From assembly GCF_022179465.1 (NCBI RefSeq), contig NZ_BPQV01000004.1, forward strand, positions 124,001 to 188,000: DNA of 64,000 nt, given 5' to 3'. The DNA is from Methylobacterium organophilum. GTDB lineage: Bacteria > Pseudomonadota > Alphaproteobacteria > Rhizobiales > Beijerinckiaceae. Positions 52,195 through 61,699 of the stretch are shown in pieces (positions within the stretch are counted from its first letter, which is position 1; the number at the start of each line of letters is the position of its first letter). The notes under the pieces were generated by a model that did not search any database, was not told the DNA's origin, and was given only the letters and a program-made list of their open reading frames with translations. A program made the translations under genes and the position numbers.

Positions 52195-53304
52195 CTAGGG
52201 GCCGCGCCGGCGGGGCCGGGGGGCCTCGCGCGGGTCCGGCGCCCGGGCGGGCAGGAGCCGGCGTCCGACGAGAGTCAGGCCGAGGGCTAGGCTCGACAGA
52301 CCGGCGAGCACGAGCAGGTCCCCGAGGGTGAGGCGGAAGCTGCCGCGGAGCGACGGGGTGACGAACCAGAACATCTCCAGGGCATGGGCGAGGAGCACGA
52401 AGGCGGCGAACAGCCGGGTGCGGTTCTCCCCCGGCGCCAGGGTCAGCACGGCGCCCATCAGAACCAGAAGCCCGGAGAACACGCTCCAGGCCAAACCCGC
52501 CGAGCCGATCCGGGCGAGATACCAGGCGGTGTCCCCGGGCCGGTCGCCCGCCAGCAGGTACTGGACGGCATGCAGGAGGGCCCAGACGCCGAGCAGCACC
52601 ACGAGGGGGGTGAGCCGGTTGTGCCGCCGCCGGGACGGGCCGACATCGGGCGGCGCGACGACGATCGCCGCCGCCAGCGCCACGCTGCTCCAGGCCGCCA
52701 TCAGCAGCAGGCCCGAGAGCAGGCCGTGGGACCGGGCCGAGACCGAGAGGATGAGGTCGCCCGCCACCAGGGTCCCCGCGGCGAGGTGCAGGCCGAGGCC
52801 GATCGCGGCGCGGGCATCGTCCAGGCCGCCGCCGCGGCCGAAGGGCGCATCCGCCCGCTTGGCGAAGACGAAGGCGAGAACCGTCCAGACCGAGAAGACG
52901 AGGAGCACCCGCAGGAGGACGAAGGGCGGCGCGTACCAGCCCGGCACCGTCTCCGGCATGGCGCCCCGCGCCCAGGGATAGAGGAGGGGCGAGGCGATCA
53001 GCACCGGCAGCGCCAGCAGGGCCACCACCGGCATCGCCGTGAGCAGGCCGCGCAGGGTCTCGAGCAGGGCCGTCTCCGGCTGCGGCCGCCACAGGTCGAG
53101 CCGCTCGATCATGACGACGACGGGCAGCGCCCCGACCGGCAGCGCCAGCAGGCAGGCCCAAGCGCCGAGATAGGCGATCGCCGCCCGCTGGATCCCGAGC
53201 CCGAGGAAGACCGCGGCCAGGGCGCCCACCCCGAAGACGAGGGCGACGGCGGGCAGCCGGGCCGGATCGAGGAAGAAGCCGCGGGCGTCGCGGGGCCGGC
53301 TCAT
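52195..53304 (-). CDS. Polytopic membrane protein resembling ActF (quinol:cytochrome c oxidoreductase subunit)
   Basis: About 369 residues from the ATG at 53304 with roughly ten membrane helices. Several stretches recall ActF/ActC-type (NrfD-like) subunits of alternative complex III: WYAPPFVLLRVLLVFSVWTV (ActF proteins have a similar PFFL.R...YF..W), and GDLILSVSARSHGLLSGLLL where these proteins have D.IMSL.PHW.ST..G. LLAHALEMFWFVTPSLRGSF near the end is also similar. Some otherwise conserved aromatic/His residues are missing, so it may be a divergent relative. No other act gene is adjacent. The family assignment is an inference from motif spacing. The C-terminus is Arg/Pro-rich. Confidence 0.55.
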   Translation of the reverse strand: MSRPRDARGFFLDPARLPAVALVFGVGALAAVFLGLGIQRAAIAYLGAWACLLALPVGALPVVVMIERLDLWRPQPETALLETLRGLLTAMPVVALLALPVLIASPLLYPWARGAMPETVPGWYAPPFVLLRVLLVFSVWTVLAFVFAKRADAPFGRGGGLDDARAAIGLGLHLAAGTLVAGDLILSVSARSHGLLSGLLLMAAWSSVALAAAIVVAPPDVGPSRRRHNRLTPLVVLLGVWALLHAVQYLLAGDRPGDTAWYLARIGSAGLAWSVFSGLLVLMGAVLTLAPGENRTRLFAAFVLLAHALEMFWFVTPSLRGSFRLTLGDLLVLAGLSSLALGLTLVGRRLLPARAPDPREAPRPRRRGP

Positions 53305-53621
53305 GGCATCCGCTCCCCGAACGAGGGGTCCGGGCCGGATCCCCGGCCGGGACAGGCGATGAGAGGCGAGAGCGGGGGCAACATCGATGCGACCGGGCTT
53401 CCCAACCCTCGGTTCCGATCCGTCGCGGGTCCCGGACGGCCCGCGCGGCCTCCGGCCGACGAGCGGTAGCCTGTCACGGCCGCGCGATCCAGAGCGGGCG
53501 GGCCATTCGGCCCGGGCGTCCGGCATGTGCCGGGACGCGCTTCACGGGGCTCGGCCGATCGTCTAAGGCCGGCCCCGCATGACTGGCCATCGCCCCGCCC
53601 GGCCGACCGGACCGGCCCACC
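53305..53621. other. Divergent intergenic region between the ActF-like and ABC-like genes
   Basis: About 317 bases, very GC-rich. Two small inverted repeats are seen: GGGCC-ATTC-GGCCC at 53500-53513 and a near-palindrome GTCCGGCA-TG-TGCCGGGAC around 53519-53537. No AT-rich promoter-like box and no gene are evident, and no clear ribosome-binding site precedes the ABC-like gene at 53622. Confidence 0.35.
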
Positions 53622-56225
53622 ATGGAACGTGACCCGGCCCTCTTCGCCTGGCGCGCCGCGCCGGCGCATCACGCGGCCGCGGTCGGGCTCTCCGTCGGCC
53701 TCGGCGGGCCGCTCGCGGCCCTCGCCCTGTTCTGCCTGCGCGACCTCGTCGACGCCCTGACCCAGGACGGCACGGGCCGGCTCGCCTTCCTGAAGCTCGT
53801 CCTGCCGCTGCCCGAGGGCTTTGCCGAGCGCCGGCTCACCCTGTTCGACGGCGTCCTGCTCAGCCCGTCCGACCTGCAGCTCGCGGCGCTCGGCGGGATC
53901 GCAGGCACGGCGATCGCCGTGGCCGGGCTCGGCTGGTTCGTCTCCCTGCTCTGCTTCGAGGCCCAGACCCGGGCCACCCTGCGCCTGCGCGCCAAGGCGG
54001 CGGAGGCGATCCTGCGCTCGCCGGCGGCGGCGCGGGAGGACGTGCGGGCGCTGCCCGACCTCGTCGGCCGGGCGCTCGCCGCCATGGGCGGGATCGCGGC
54101 GGTCGGGATCCTGCTGCCGGCGATGTCGCTGGCCGGGCTGACGCTGGCCGTGGTGCTGGGCGAGCTCGCCGCGCCCCGGCTGGTGCCGGTGGTCTTCGCC
54201 GCCCTCCTCGCGGCGGGGCTGGCGCGCATCCTGGTTCTGCGCCGGGCCGGGGCGCGGGGCGCCCTGCGCCGCCGGGAGGCGCAGGCGGCGGAGGAGGGGC
54301 TCGGCGACCTGATCCGGCGCATGCCGGCGGTGCGGGCCCACGGCGCGGCCGCCTTCGAGCGCCGCCGCCTCGGCCTGCGGGCGCTGGCCGACCGGGCCAC
54401 GGTGGAGCGGGCGGAGGCCGGGCTGGCCTATGCCCGCGCCCCGGCGCTCGCCCTGGTCGTCCTCCTGCCGGCGATCCTCGTGGCCACCGCCCTCTGGCGG
54501 GAGGATGCCTCGGGCCAGGGCGAGGCGGTGCTCCCCGGGGAGCTCGCCGCGGCGGCGGGCGCCGCGGCCATCGCCGCCGCGCTCCTCGCCCTGGCGCTCC
54601 GCCTCTGGCTCGCCCGCCGGGAGGCCGCGCCCCTGCTGACGGCCATCGCCCGCATCCTCGACGGGCTCGAGACCCGCCGCCTGCCCATGAACGGGCGGCG
54701 CACCGCTCCCTTCCCGAAGACGGGCAGCCTCACCGCCGCCGGTGTCGGCGCCTACGATCCCGGCAGCGGCGAGCGGCTGGCCGGGATCGACGCCACGCTG
54801 CCGATGCCCGCCCATGTCGCCATCGTCGGCAGCCGGGGCGGGGGCGCCCGGGCGCTGGCGGCGGTGCTCGCCGGGCAGATCGAGCCGACCGCGGGCACCG
54901 TCTCCTACGGCGGCATCGACCTGCGCAGCCTCGACCCGGCGGAGCGGGCCCGCCGCATCGCCTTCGCCGGGCAGGAGGCGATCCTGATCGAGGGGACGCT
55001 GCGCCAGAACCTGCTCTACGGCGCCCGCAGCGGCGACCGCGAGGCCTCGGGGCTCGCCGACCGCATCGCCATCCTGAAGCTCACCGGGCTCGACGCCTTC
55101 GTCTATGCCCGCGGCCTGGAGGCGCCGATCGATCCCGAGGACGAGCCGGCAGCCGCGGCGGCGATCGTGGCCGCCCGCCAAGCCGTGCGCGACCGCCTCG
55201 AAGCCGAGGGCATGGCGCGTCTCGTCGAACCCTTTGATCCGGCTCGCTACAACCGGCAGGCCAATGTCGGCGAGAACATCCTCTTCGGCGAAGCCCTCGG
55301 CCCCGCCTTCGCGCAAGCGAACCTCGCCGCCCATCCCTATCTGCGCGCGGTGCTGGAGGCGGAGGGGCTGACCGCGCCCATGGCCGAGATCGGCCTGCAG
55401 GTCGCCCGCTCCACCGTCGAGATCTTCGCCGACCTGCCGGACGACCATCCTCTCTTCGACGCCTTCTCCCTGTTCCCGGCGCAGGAACGCGGCTTCTTCG
55501 AGGATCTCGTGGCCCGCCAGCCCGATGCCCGCTCCTGGCGGCGCGGCCCCGCGGGCCAGCGCGACCGCGAGCGGCTGATCGGGCTCGCCCTGCGCTACAG
55601 CGAGACCCGCCACCGCTTCGGCCTGATCGACGAGGCGCTGGAGGAGCGCATCGTGGCCGCCCGCCGCTCCTTCGCCGCTCTGCTGCCGCCGCGCTTCCGG
55701 GCCAAGGTCGAGTTCTACGATCCCGCGCGGCTCACGGCGGCGGCGAGCCTGGAGGACAACCTGCTGTTCGGTCGCGTGACCCAAGGCGAGGCGGGGGCCG
55801 AGCAGCGGGTGCGCGCCCTGGTGCGCCGGGTGCTGGCCGAGCAGGGGCTGGAGCCCACCGTCTACCGGCTCGGGCTCGCGACCCGGGTCGATCCCGGTGC
55901 GACGGGCACCGGCCCGGGCGGCCGCGCCTCGGCGGGCGAGGGGACGCTGGGCCCCCGGGAGCGCGTGGCGATCGACCTGGTGCGCTGCCTCGTGCGCCGG
56001 CCGGACATCCTGGTGGTGGGCCTGAGCCTCGACGCGCGCAACGCCGAGGAGATCCGCGACCGGATCGCGCGGCTGCGCGCCCTGCGGGCCGGGCTCGGCC
56101 TGATCGTCTGCCTGCCGGATGCCGCGAGCCTGGAGACCGGCGCCCCCTTCGACGCCGTGCTGCGGGTGGAGCGCAACGCGCTGGTGCCGGACGCGGCGGA
56201 GGCGGCCATGGCGGAAGCCGGCTGA
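53622..56225 (+). CDS. Degenerate ABC exporter-like protein with triplicated NxLxG motif
   Basis: 867 residues. The N-terminal ~335 residues look like an ABC-exporter membrane domain (about six helices, e.g. 22-38, 88-112, 155-205, 273-293, 307-330). A nucleotide-binding-domain-like region follows (about 370-470 and 745-855) but lacks the ATPase residues. The Walker A position reads VGSRGGGARAL (no Lys), Walker B DILVVGLSLD (no Asp-Glu), the signature LGPRERVAIDLVR, and the H-loop LIVCLPDA (no His). Between the halves is a ~270-residue insertion. The post-Q-loop motif occurs three times: GTLRQNLLYG (458-467), ANVGENILFG (547-556) and ASLEDNLLFG (708-717). Similar long ABC-like proteins exist in other alphaproteobacteria; the function is unknown. 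Confidence 0.8.
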   Translation: MERDPALFAWRAAPAHHAAAVGLSVGLGGPLAALALFCLRDLVDALTQDGTGRLAFLKLVLPLPEGFAERRLTLFDGVLLSPSDLQLAALGGIAGTAIAVAGLGWFVSLLCFEAQTRATLRLRAKAAEAILRSPAAAREDVRALPDLVGRALAAMGGIAAVGILLPAMSLAGLTLAVVLGELAAPRLVPVVFAALLAAGLARILVLRRAGARGALRRREAQAAEEGLGDLIRRMPAVRAHGAAAFERRRLGLRALADRATVERAEAGLAYARAPALALVVLLPAILVATALWREDASGQGEAVLPGELAAAAGAAAIAAALLALALRLWLARREAAPLLTAIARILDGLETRRLPMNGRRTAPFPKTGSLTAAGVGAYDPGSGERLAGIDATLPMPAHVAIVGSRGGGARALAAVLAGQIEPTAGTVSYGGIDLRSLDPAERARRIAFAGQEAILIEGTLRQNLLYGARSGDREASGLADRIAILKLTGLDAFVYARGLEAPIDPEDEPAAAAAIVAARQAVRDRLEAEGMARLVEPFDPARYNRQANVGENILFGEALGPAFAQANLAAHPYLRAVLEAEGLTAPMAEIGLQVARSTVEIFADLPDDHPLFDAFSLFPAQERGFFEDLVARQPDARSWRRGPAGQRDRERLIGLALRYSETRHRFGLIDEALEERIVAARRSFAALLPPRFRAKVEFYDPARLTAAASLEDNLLFGRVTQGEAGAEQRVRALVRRVLAEQGLEPTVYRLGLATRVDPGATGTGPGGRASAGEGTLGPRERVAIDLVRCLVRRPDILVVGLSLDARNAEEIRDRIARLRALRAGLGLIVCLPDAASLETGAPFDAVLRVERNALVPDAAEAAMAEAG

Positions 56226-56350
56226 GGGGCCTGTCCTTCGCCGGCCCTCTTCTCAAAACCGCCCAAAAGCAGGAGCATCCGGTCAATCTTCCGCCGTGCG
56301 GCGGCCGGCCCTGCGATTCGGCGCAGGGCCGTTCTGTATCCGGGCGGTGC

Positions 56351-57541
56351 ATGCTCCCTCGGTTTGTCGCCTTCTCCGTCTTGGCGATCCTCCTCGCCGG
56401 GGCGCTTCCGGCCCGCGCCGAGCCCGACAAGGCGCTCGCCCCGATTCCCGGCCCGACCCTCGCCCTGATGGCGGCCAGGGACACGACGCCGGCGGCGCCG
56501 CTGCTCCTGCGCGCCTACAAGAAGGAATCGGAGATCGAGGTCTGGAAGAAGGCCGGCAATGGCCGCTTCGTCCACGTGAAGACCTATCCGATCTGCCGCT
56601 GGTCGGGGCAGCTCGGCCCCAAGACCCGCTCGGGCGACCGGCAGACGCCGGAAGGGTTCTACACCGTGGCCAAAAGCCAGATGAACCCGCATTCCCGCTA
56701 CTATCTCTCCTTCGACATCGGCTATCCCAACGCCTACGACAGGGCCCATGGCGGCACCGGCTCGGCGGTGATGGTGCACGGCATCTGCTCGTCGATGGGC
56801 TGCTTCGCCATGACCGACAAGGTCGCCGGCGAGTTGTTCGCCATCGCCCGGGACGCCTTCGCCGGCGGGCAGACCGCCTTCCAGTTCCAGTCCTTTCCCT
56901 TCCGCATGAGCGCGGCCAACATGGCCCGCTACCGCACCGATCCCAACATCGGCTTCTGGCGCCAGCTCAAGGAAGGCTCGGACCGCTTCGAGGCCACGGG
57001 CGAGGAGCCGGTGGTGAGCGTGGCGGCCGGCCGCTACGCCTTCGCCCCCTCGAAGGATCCGGCCAAGGAAGCGGAGGCCGTCGCCCACCACAAGAGCGAG
57101 GAGGCGAAGATCGCGAGCCTCGTCGAGGACGGCTCGGCGGCCGTGCGCACCACCTATTCCGATGGCGGGCAGCATCCGTTCTGGGCCTCGCTGATCGCCA
57201 GGGGCGTGCCCGTCGGCGACATCAGCCGCCCGGAAGCGCTCGCCTATGCCGGCCAGGAGGTGATCGTGATCCCGGCTAGGCGCCGGCCGGCCCCGCCGGC
57301 GCCCCTGCCCGAGGCGGTCTGGGCGGCGGCGATCGCACCCGGCAGCCCGCTCTCCGCGCAGGCCACTCGAATCGCCGGCTTCGTCTCGGCTTGGGAGGCG
57401 CCGGCCCCGGCCTTCGCCCCCCTGGCCACGCGCTATGCCGAATCCTGGCCGCGGATCCTGCGCGCCAGCCTGGACAACGACGCCCCCGCCTTCGAGCCGA
57501 TCGAGGCGGCCCCGCATGTCGCGCAGGTGGCGCAACGGTGA
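56351..57541 (+). CDS. YafK-type L,D-transpeptidase-fold protein
   Basis: 396 residues with a signal peptide (FVAFSVLAILLAGALPARA). The YafK-like catalytic domain (about 45-190) has LLLRAYKKESEIEVWKKAGN, GDRQTPEGFYTV and the active-site stretch SAVMVHGICSSMGCFAMTD with His and Cys. In E. coli the YafK homologue (DpaA/LdtF) removes Braun's lipoprotein from peptidoglycan instead of cross-linking; the same class of activity is possible here. The C-terminal ~180 residues are less conserved and Ala/Pro-rich. Two hairpins (CCGCC-GTGC-GGCGG at 56291-56304 and GGCCCTGCG..CGCAGGGCC at 56307-56330) lie just upstream, perhaps ending the ABC-like transcript. Confidence 0.92.
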   Translation: MLPRFVAFSVLAILLAGALPARAEPDKALAPIPGPTLALMAARDTTPAAPLLLRAYKKESEIEVWKKAGNGRFVHVKTYPICRWSGQLGPKTRSGDRQTPEGFYTVAKSQMNPHSRYYLSFDIGYPNAYDRAHGGTGSAVMVHGICSSMGCFAMTDKVAGELFAIARDAFAGGQTAFQFQSFPFRMSAANMARYRTDPNIGFWRQLKEGSDRFEATGEEPVVSVAAGRYAFAPSKDPAKEAEAVAHHKSEEAKIASLVEDGSAAVRTTYSDGGQHPFWASLIARGVPVGDISRPEALAYAGQEVIVIPARRRPAPPAPLPEAVWAAAIAPGSPLSAQATRIAGFVSAWEAPAPAFAPLATRYAESWPRILRASLDNDAPAFEPIEAAPHVAQVAQR

Positions 57542-57739
57542 GATGCGTCCGGTTCCAGGGCCCTGCCTTCAAAACGCCGTGTGCGTGCACGCACACGAAC
57601 GGGCATAGGCGGCTCCCACATCCTCACTGTACACTTCGCGCCCGTTACCTTGTCGAACCGCATTCCTGTTGAGATGCGACGACACCGGCGCGACACGAAG
57701 AACGCTCGCGGCCTCGCGGCCGGGCGACTGGTATCGGAT

Positions 57740-58654
57740 ATGGTTTCTCACCCTTCTTCGGACGACGCCCTTGTCCTTCGTTTCTGGGGCGTGCGCGGCT
57801 CCACGCCGGTCAGCGGTCCGGACACCGTCGAGTTCGGCGGCAACACCCCCTGCCTGGAGATCCGCTGCGGCGAGCGCCTGTTCGTGCTCGATGCGGGCTC
57901 GGGGCTGGGCGCCTTCGGCCGGGAATGCACCGGGCCGCTGCCGCAGGACATCGACCTGCTGTTCAGCCACCTGCATCTCGATCACACCGCCGGCCTGCCC
58001 TTCTTCAAGCCGGCCGTCTTCGATGCGGGCCGCACCATCCGCACCTATTGCGGCAATCTCGACGGCGCCTGCGCCGGCGAGGCGCTCGGCCGCATGTTCG
58101 CGCCGCCGCTCTTCCCGATCACCCTCGACGTGCTGCCCTGCCGCCTCGAGCATCACGGCTTCAAGGCCGGCGAGCCCCTGGTCTTCGCGGACGGGTCGCG
58201 GGTCGACACCATCCTGCTGAACCATCCGCAGGGCTCGGTCGGCTACCGCTTCGAGCATGCGGGCAAGCGCCTCTGCGTCATCAGCGACATCGAGCACACC
58301 GACCCCTGGCCGGATCCGAGCCTGCGCGCCTTCGTCGAGGGGGCGGACCTCCTCGTCTATGACGGCATGTTCACCGAGAGCGAGTATCCCCGCTGCTGCG
58401 GCTGGGGTCACTCCACCTGGCAGAAGGGCGTGGAGCTCGCCAAGGCCGCCGACGCGAAGGCGCTCGCGATCATCCACCTCCACCCGGCCCACAGCGACGC
58501 GCAGCTGCGCGCGGTCGAGGCCGAGATGCAGGCGGCCATGCCGACCGCCTTCATCGCCCGGGAGCGGCAATGCGTCGAGCTCGGCGCCAGCCGGGCCGCC
58601 CCCGCCGCCAGCCGTGCCCTGCGCCCGCAGCTGACCCTCGCCCACAGCGCCTGA
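57740..58654 (+). CDS. Metallo-beta-lactamase-fold hydrolase (cyclic phosphodiesterase-like)
   Basis: About 304 residues from the ATG at 57740; in-frame ATGs at 57581 and 57674 exist but the fold begins here (LVLRFWGVRGSTPVSGPDTV). The zinc motif HLHLDHTAG is clear; the later ligands are plausibly in VISDIEHTDPW and IIHLHPAHSD. The FWGVRGSxPxxxxxxxxFGGNTxC start is typical of the phosphodiesterase-like MBL group that includes cyclic-nucleotide and phosphoribosyl-cyclic-phosphate hydrolases. It is cytosolic. The substrate is not predictable. A hairpin CCGGCTTG..CAAGCCGG (58677-58698) follows, which may separate it from selA. Confidence 0.9.
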   Translation: MVSHPSSDDALVLRFWGVRGSTPVSGPDTVEFGGNTPCLEIRCGERLFVLDAGSGLGAFGRECTGPLPQDIDLLFSHLHLDHTAGLPFFKPAVFDAGRTIRTYCGNLDGACAGEALGRMFAPPLFPITLDVLPCRLEHHGFKAGEPLVFADGSRVDTILLNHPQGSVGYRFEHAGKRLCVISDIEHTDPWPDPSLRAFVEGADLLVYDGMFTESEYPRCCGWGHSTWQKGVELAKAADAKALAIIHLHPAHSDAQLRAVEAEMQAAMPTAFIARERQCVELGASRAAPAASRALRPQLTLAHSA

Positions 58655-58676
58655 GGCCCGGGAAGCGCGTTCCGCA

Positions 58677-58698
58677 CCGGCTTGCCCCGACAAGCCGG
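58677..58698. terminator. Terminator-like hairpin between the MBL hydrolase gene and selA
   Basis: Perfect 8-bp stem CCGGCTTG / CAAGCCGG with a 6-base loop, 22 bases after the hydrolase stop, followed by a C/T-rich run with no pure T tract. It is 35 bases ahead of the selA start. Confidence 0.5.
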
Positions 58699-58733
58699 TC
58701 CCCCTTCCCGCGCCGATGCCCTAGATCGCGGCC

Positions 58734-60134
58734 ATGACCGCGCCCGCGCCGCCCCGCCCCCTCCGCCCGCCCTCCGTCGAGCGGCTCCTCACCGAGGCCG
58801 CCGCGCCCCTGGCCGAGCGCTACGGCCGCCAGGCGCTCACCCATGCCCTGCGGGCGGTGCTCGCCGCGATCCGGGAGGGCAGGGCGGCGCCGGCCGCGGA
58901 GGCCGCTCCCCTGCTCGCCCGGGCGCAGGGGCTCCTCGAAGCCGAGAACGCGCCCTCGCTGCGCCCGGTCTTCAACCTCACGGGAACGGTGCTGCACACC
59001 AATCTCGGCCGCGCCCCCCTGCCGCCGGAGGCGGCGGAGGCGGTCGCGGCGGTGATGCTGCAGGCCTCGAACCTCGAATTCGACCTGGCCCGGGGCGAGC
59101 GCGGCGAGCGCGACGACCATGTCGAGGCGCTGATCTGCCGCCTGACCGGCGCCGAAGCCGCCGTCGTCGTCAACAACAACGCCGCCGCCGTGCTCCTCGT
59201 CCTCAACGCCCTCGCCCTGCGCAAAGAGGTGATCGTGTCCCGGGGCGAACTCGTCGAGATCGGCGGCTCCTTCCGGGTGCCCGACGTGATGGCCCGGGCC
59301 GGCTGCCGGCTGCGGGAGGTCGGCACCACCAACCGCACGCATCTCAAGGACTATGCGGAGGCGATCGGCGAACGGACCGGCCTCGTCATGAAGGTGCATC
59401 AGAGCAACTACGCCATCCACGGCTTCACCGCAGAAGTGGAGGAGGCGGCCCTGGCGACGCTCTGCGCGGAGCGGGGCGTGCCCTTCGCCGTCGATCTCGG
59501 CAGCGGCAACCTGATCGACTTTTCCGCCTACGGCCTGCCCCCCGAGCCGACGGTACGCGCGGTGCTGGCGCATTCCGACCTCGTCACCTTCTCCGGGGAC
59601 AAGCTCCTCGGCGCCGTGCAATGCGGGATCGTGGCCGGGCGGGCCGATCTCGTCGCCAAGGTGCGCAAGAACCCGCTCAAGCGCGCGCTCCGGGTCGACA
59701 AGATGACCTATGCGGCGCTCGCCGCGGTGCTGCGGCTCTACCTGCATCCCGAGCGCCTGCACGAGCGCCTGCCGGCCCTGCGCCTGCTCACCCGCGAGCG
59801 GGCGGCCATCCTCGCCCAGGCGGAGCGGCTCGCGCCGGAAATCGCCGCGAGGCTCGCCGGCCGGGCCGCGATCGGCGTCGAGCCCTGCATGAGCCAGATC
59901 GGCTCCGGGGCGCTGCCGGTCGAGACCCTGCCCAGCGCCTGCCTGGCCCTGCGCCCGCCGGAGGGGTCGGGCCGCAAGGGTGAGGGGGCCTGGCTCAAGC
60001 GCATGGCCGCCGCCCTGCGCGCCCTGCCCGTGCCGGTGATCGGCCGGATCAGCGAGGGAGCCCTGCGCCTCGACCTGCGGACGCTCGAGGACGAGGCCGG
60101 CCTCCTCGCCTCCCTCGACGCGCTGAACGCCTGA
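58734..60134 (+). CDS. selA: L-seryl-tRNA(Sec) selenium transferase
   Basis: 466 residues, normal for bacterial SelA. It has the N-terminal helical domain ([20 protein letters not shown]), then [20 protein letters not shown]. The PLP lysine is in [40 protein letters not shown] and [19 protein letters not shown] are conserved. It converts seryl-tRNA(Sec) to selenocysteyl-tRNA(Sec) with selenophosphate, as a decameric PLP enzyme. Its cognate tRNA gene lies 70 bases downstream. selB and selD are not in the window. Confidence 0.97.
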   Translation: MTAPAPPRPLRPPSVERLLTEAAAPLAERYGRQALTHALRAVLAAIREGRAAPAAEAAPLLARAQGLLEAENAPSLRPVFNLTGTVLHTNLGRAPLPPEAAEAVAAVMLQASNLEFDLARGERGERDDHVEALICRLTGAEAAVVVNNNAAAVLLVLNALALRKEVIVSRGELVEIGGSFRVPDVMARAGCRLREVGTTNRTHLKDYAEAIGERTGLVMKVHQSNYAIHGFTAEVEEAALATLCAERGVPFAVDLGSGNLIDFSAYGLPPEPTVRAVLAHSDLVTFSGDKLLGAVQCGIVAGRADLVAKVRKNPLKRALRVDKMTYAALAAVLRLYLHPERLHERLPALRLLTRERAAILAQAERLAPEIAARLAGRAAIGVEPCMSQIGSGALPVETLPSACLALRPPEGSGRKGEGAWLKRMAAALRALPVPVIGRISEGALRLDLRTLEDEAGLLASLDALNA

Positions 60135-60204
60135 TCGCGGGAAGAAATCGTGCCGCAGCCCGGGGATCTGTTGCGGGCCGCCGGCCTTTGCTATCACCGG
60201 CGGC

Positions 60205-60297
60205 GGAGGCGAACGGGGTCTGGTGGCCCCCCTGGTCTTCAAAACCAGCGCAACGCCAACAGCGTTGGGTGGGTTCGATTCCCATCCGCTTCCGCCA
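60205..60297 (+). tRNA. selC: tRNA-Sec (UCA anticodon)
   Basis: 93 bases with the tRNA-Sec hallmarks. The acceptor stem is GGAGGCGA with CCGCTTCC, an 8-bp stem whose last pair is A-C. The D-stem has six pairs (GGGGTC / GGCCCC) with a TGGT loop. The anticodon arm is CTGGT-CTTCAAA-ACCAG with TCA at 60239-60241. A long variable arm (AACGC / GCGTT) and a T-arm GTGGG-TTCGATT-CCCAT follow; CCA is encoded. It inserts selenocysteine at UGA codons with SelB. It lies between selA and sdaA. Confidence 0.95.
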
Positions 60298-60352
60298 GGG
60301 TCCCGCCACGGCCCCCTCGGCAGGATTTCCCCCGCCCTCGGAACAGAGGCCG

Positions 60353-61699
60353 TCAGCAGGCCGCGACGTTGACCGCGAGGCCGCCGAGCGAGGTCTCCTT
60401 GTACTTCGACTGCATGTCGAGGCCGGTCTGACGCATGGTCTCGATGACCTCGTCGAGGGTCACCCGGTGCTCGCCGTCCCCGCGCAGCGCCAGGGAGGCC
60501 GCCACCACCGCCTTGTTGGCCCCGAAGGCGTTGCGCTCGATGCAGGGCACCTGGACCAGTCCGGCGATCGGGTCGCAGGTCATGCCGAGATGGTGCTCCA
60601 TGGCGATCTCGGCGGCATTCTCGATCTGGAAGGCCGAGCCCCCCAGCGCCGCGGTGAGGCCGGCCGCGGCCATGGCGGCGGCCGAGCCGACCTCGCCCTG
60701 GCAGCCGACCTCGGCCCCCGAGATCGAGGCGCGGGCCTTGATGAGGCTGCCGATCGCCGCCGCGGTGAGCAGGAAGTCCCGGCCGCGGGCATCGCTCCAG
60801 CCGGGGCAGAAGTCGCGGGCGTAGCGCAGCACCGCCGGGATGATGCCGGCCGCGCCGTTGGTCGGCGCGGTCACCACCCGGCCGCCTGAGGCATTCTCCT
60901 CGTTCACGGCGAGGGCGAACAGGCTGATCCAGTCCATGATCTCGTGGGCGGGGCGGCTGTTCGAGAGCTTCGCCGCCTCGAGGGACTCGTGCAGGCGCCG
61001 GGCCCTCCGCCGCACCTTCAGGCCGCCGGGCAGCTCGCCCTCCATCCGCAGGCCGCGCTCGATGCAGGCGAACATCGCGTCGCGGATCGCGTCGAGCCCC
61101 GCCTCGATCTCGGGGGAGCTGCGCAGGCTCAGCTCGTTGGCGAACTGGATCTGCGGGATGGTGAGCCCCGTGCGGAGCGTCAGGTCGAGGAGCTCGCGGG
61201 CGGAGCCGAAGGCGAAGTCCGGCACCACCGCCGGCGCGTCCGCGGCGGCGGTGTCGGCGACGACGAAGCCGCCCCCGATCGAGTAGCGGACCTGCTCCTC
61301 CAGAAGCGCCCCCGCCGCGTCGTAGGCGCGGAAGCGCATGCCGTTGGTATGGAGCGGCAGCACCTCGCTGTAGTTGAAGACGAGATCGCGCTCGGCGTCG
61401 AAGACGAGGCCGGGAATGCCGAGATCGCCGGTGCGTCGCAGATCGGCGGCGAGCGGGGTGGTCAGGTCCGGGTCGATCGTCGCCGGATCGTGGCCGAGCA
61501 GCCCCAGGAGGATCGCCACGTCGGTGCCGTGGCCGCGCCCGGTCCAGGCGAGGGACCCGTGGATCTCCGCGCTCACGCGGGCGACGCCGCCGCGCGCGAG
61601 GATCGCCTCGCGGAACCGGCGCGCGGCGACCATGGGCCCGACGGTGTGCGAGCTCGACGGGCCGATCCCGATCTTGAACAGATCGAACGTGCTGATCAT
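60353..61699 (-). CDS. sdaA: L-serine ammonia-lyase (iron-sulfur dependent, single-chain)
   Basis: 448 residues, with N-terminal beta domain and C-terminal alpha domain fused as in SdaA. It begins [20 protein letters not shown] and has the 4Fe-4S-binding cysteine regions [32 protein letters not shown] and [17 protein letters not shown]. It deaminates serine to pyruvate in the cytosol. The gene diverges from glyA, another serine enzyme, across a 348-base gap. If this organism uses a serine cycle, this enzyme would need to be restrained during growth on one-carbon compounds (inference). Confidence 0.97.
   Translation of the reverse strand: MISTFDLFKIGIGPSSSHTVGPMVAARRFREAILARGGVARVSAEIHGSLAWTGRGHGTDVAILLGLLGHDPATIDPDLTTPLAADLRRTGDLGIPGLVFDAERDLVFNYSEVLPLHTNGMRFRAYDAAGALLEEQVRYSIGGGFVVADTAAADAPAVVPDFAFGSARELLDLTLRTGLTIPQIQFANELSLRSSPEIEAGLDAIRDAMFACIERGLRMEGELPGGLKVRRRARRLHESLEAAKLSNSRPAHEIMDWISLFALAVNEENASGGRVVTAPTNGAAGIIPAVLRYARDFCPGWSDARGRDFLLTAAAIGSLIKARASISGAEVGCQGEVGSAAAMAAAGLTAALGGSAFQIENAAEIAMEHHLGMTCDPIAGLVQVPCIERNAFGANKAVVAASLALRGDGEHRVTLDEVIETMRQTGLDMQSKYKETSLGGLAVNVAAC

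Noticed and set aside
53622-56225. Normal ABC exporter annotation
   Set aside because: Walker A Lys, Walker B Asp-Glu and H-loop His are all absent, so ATP-driven export is not supported.
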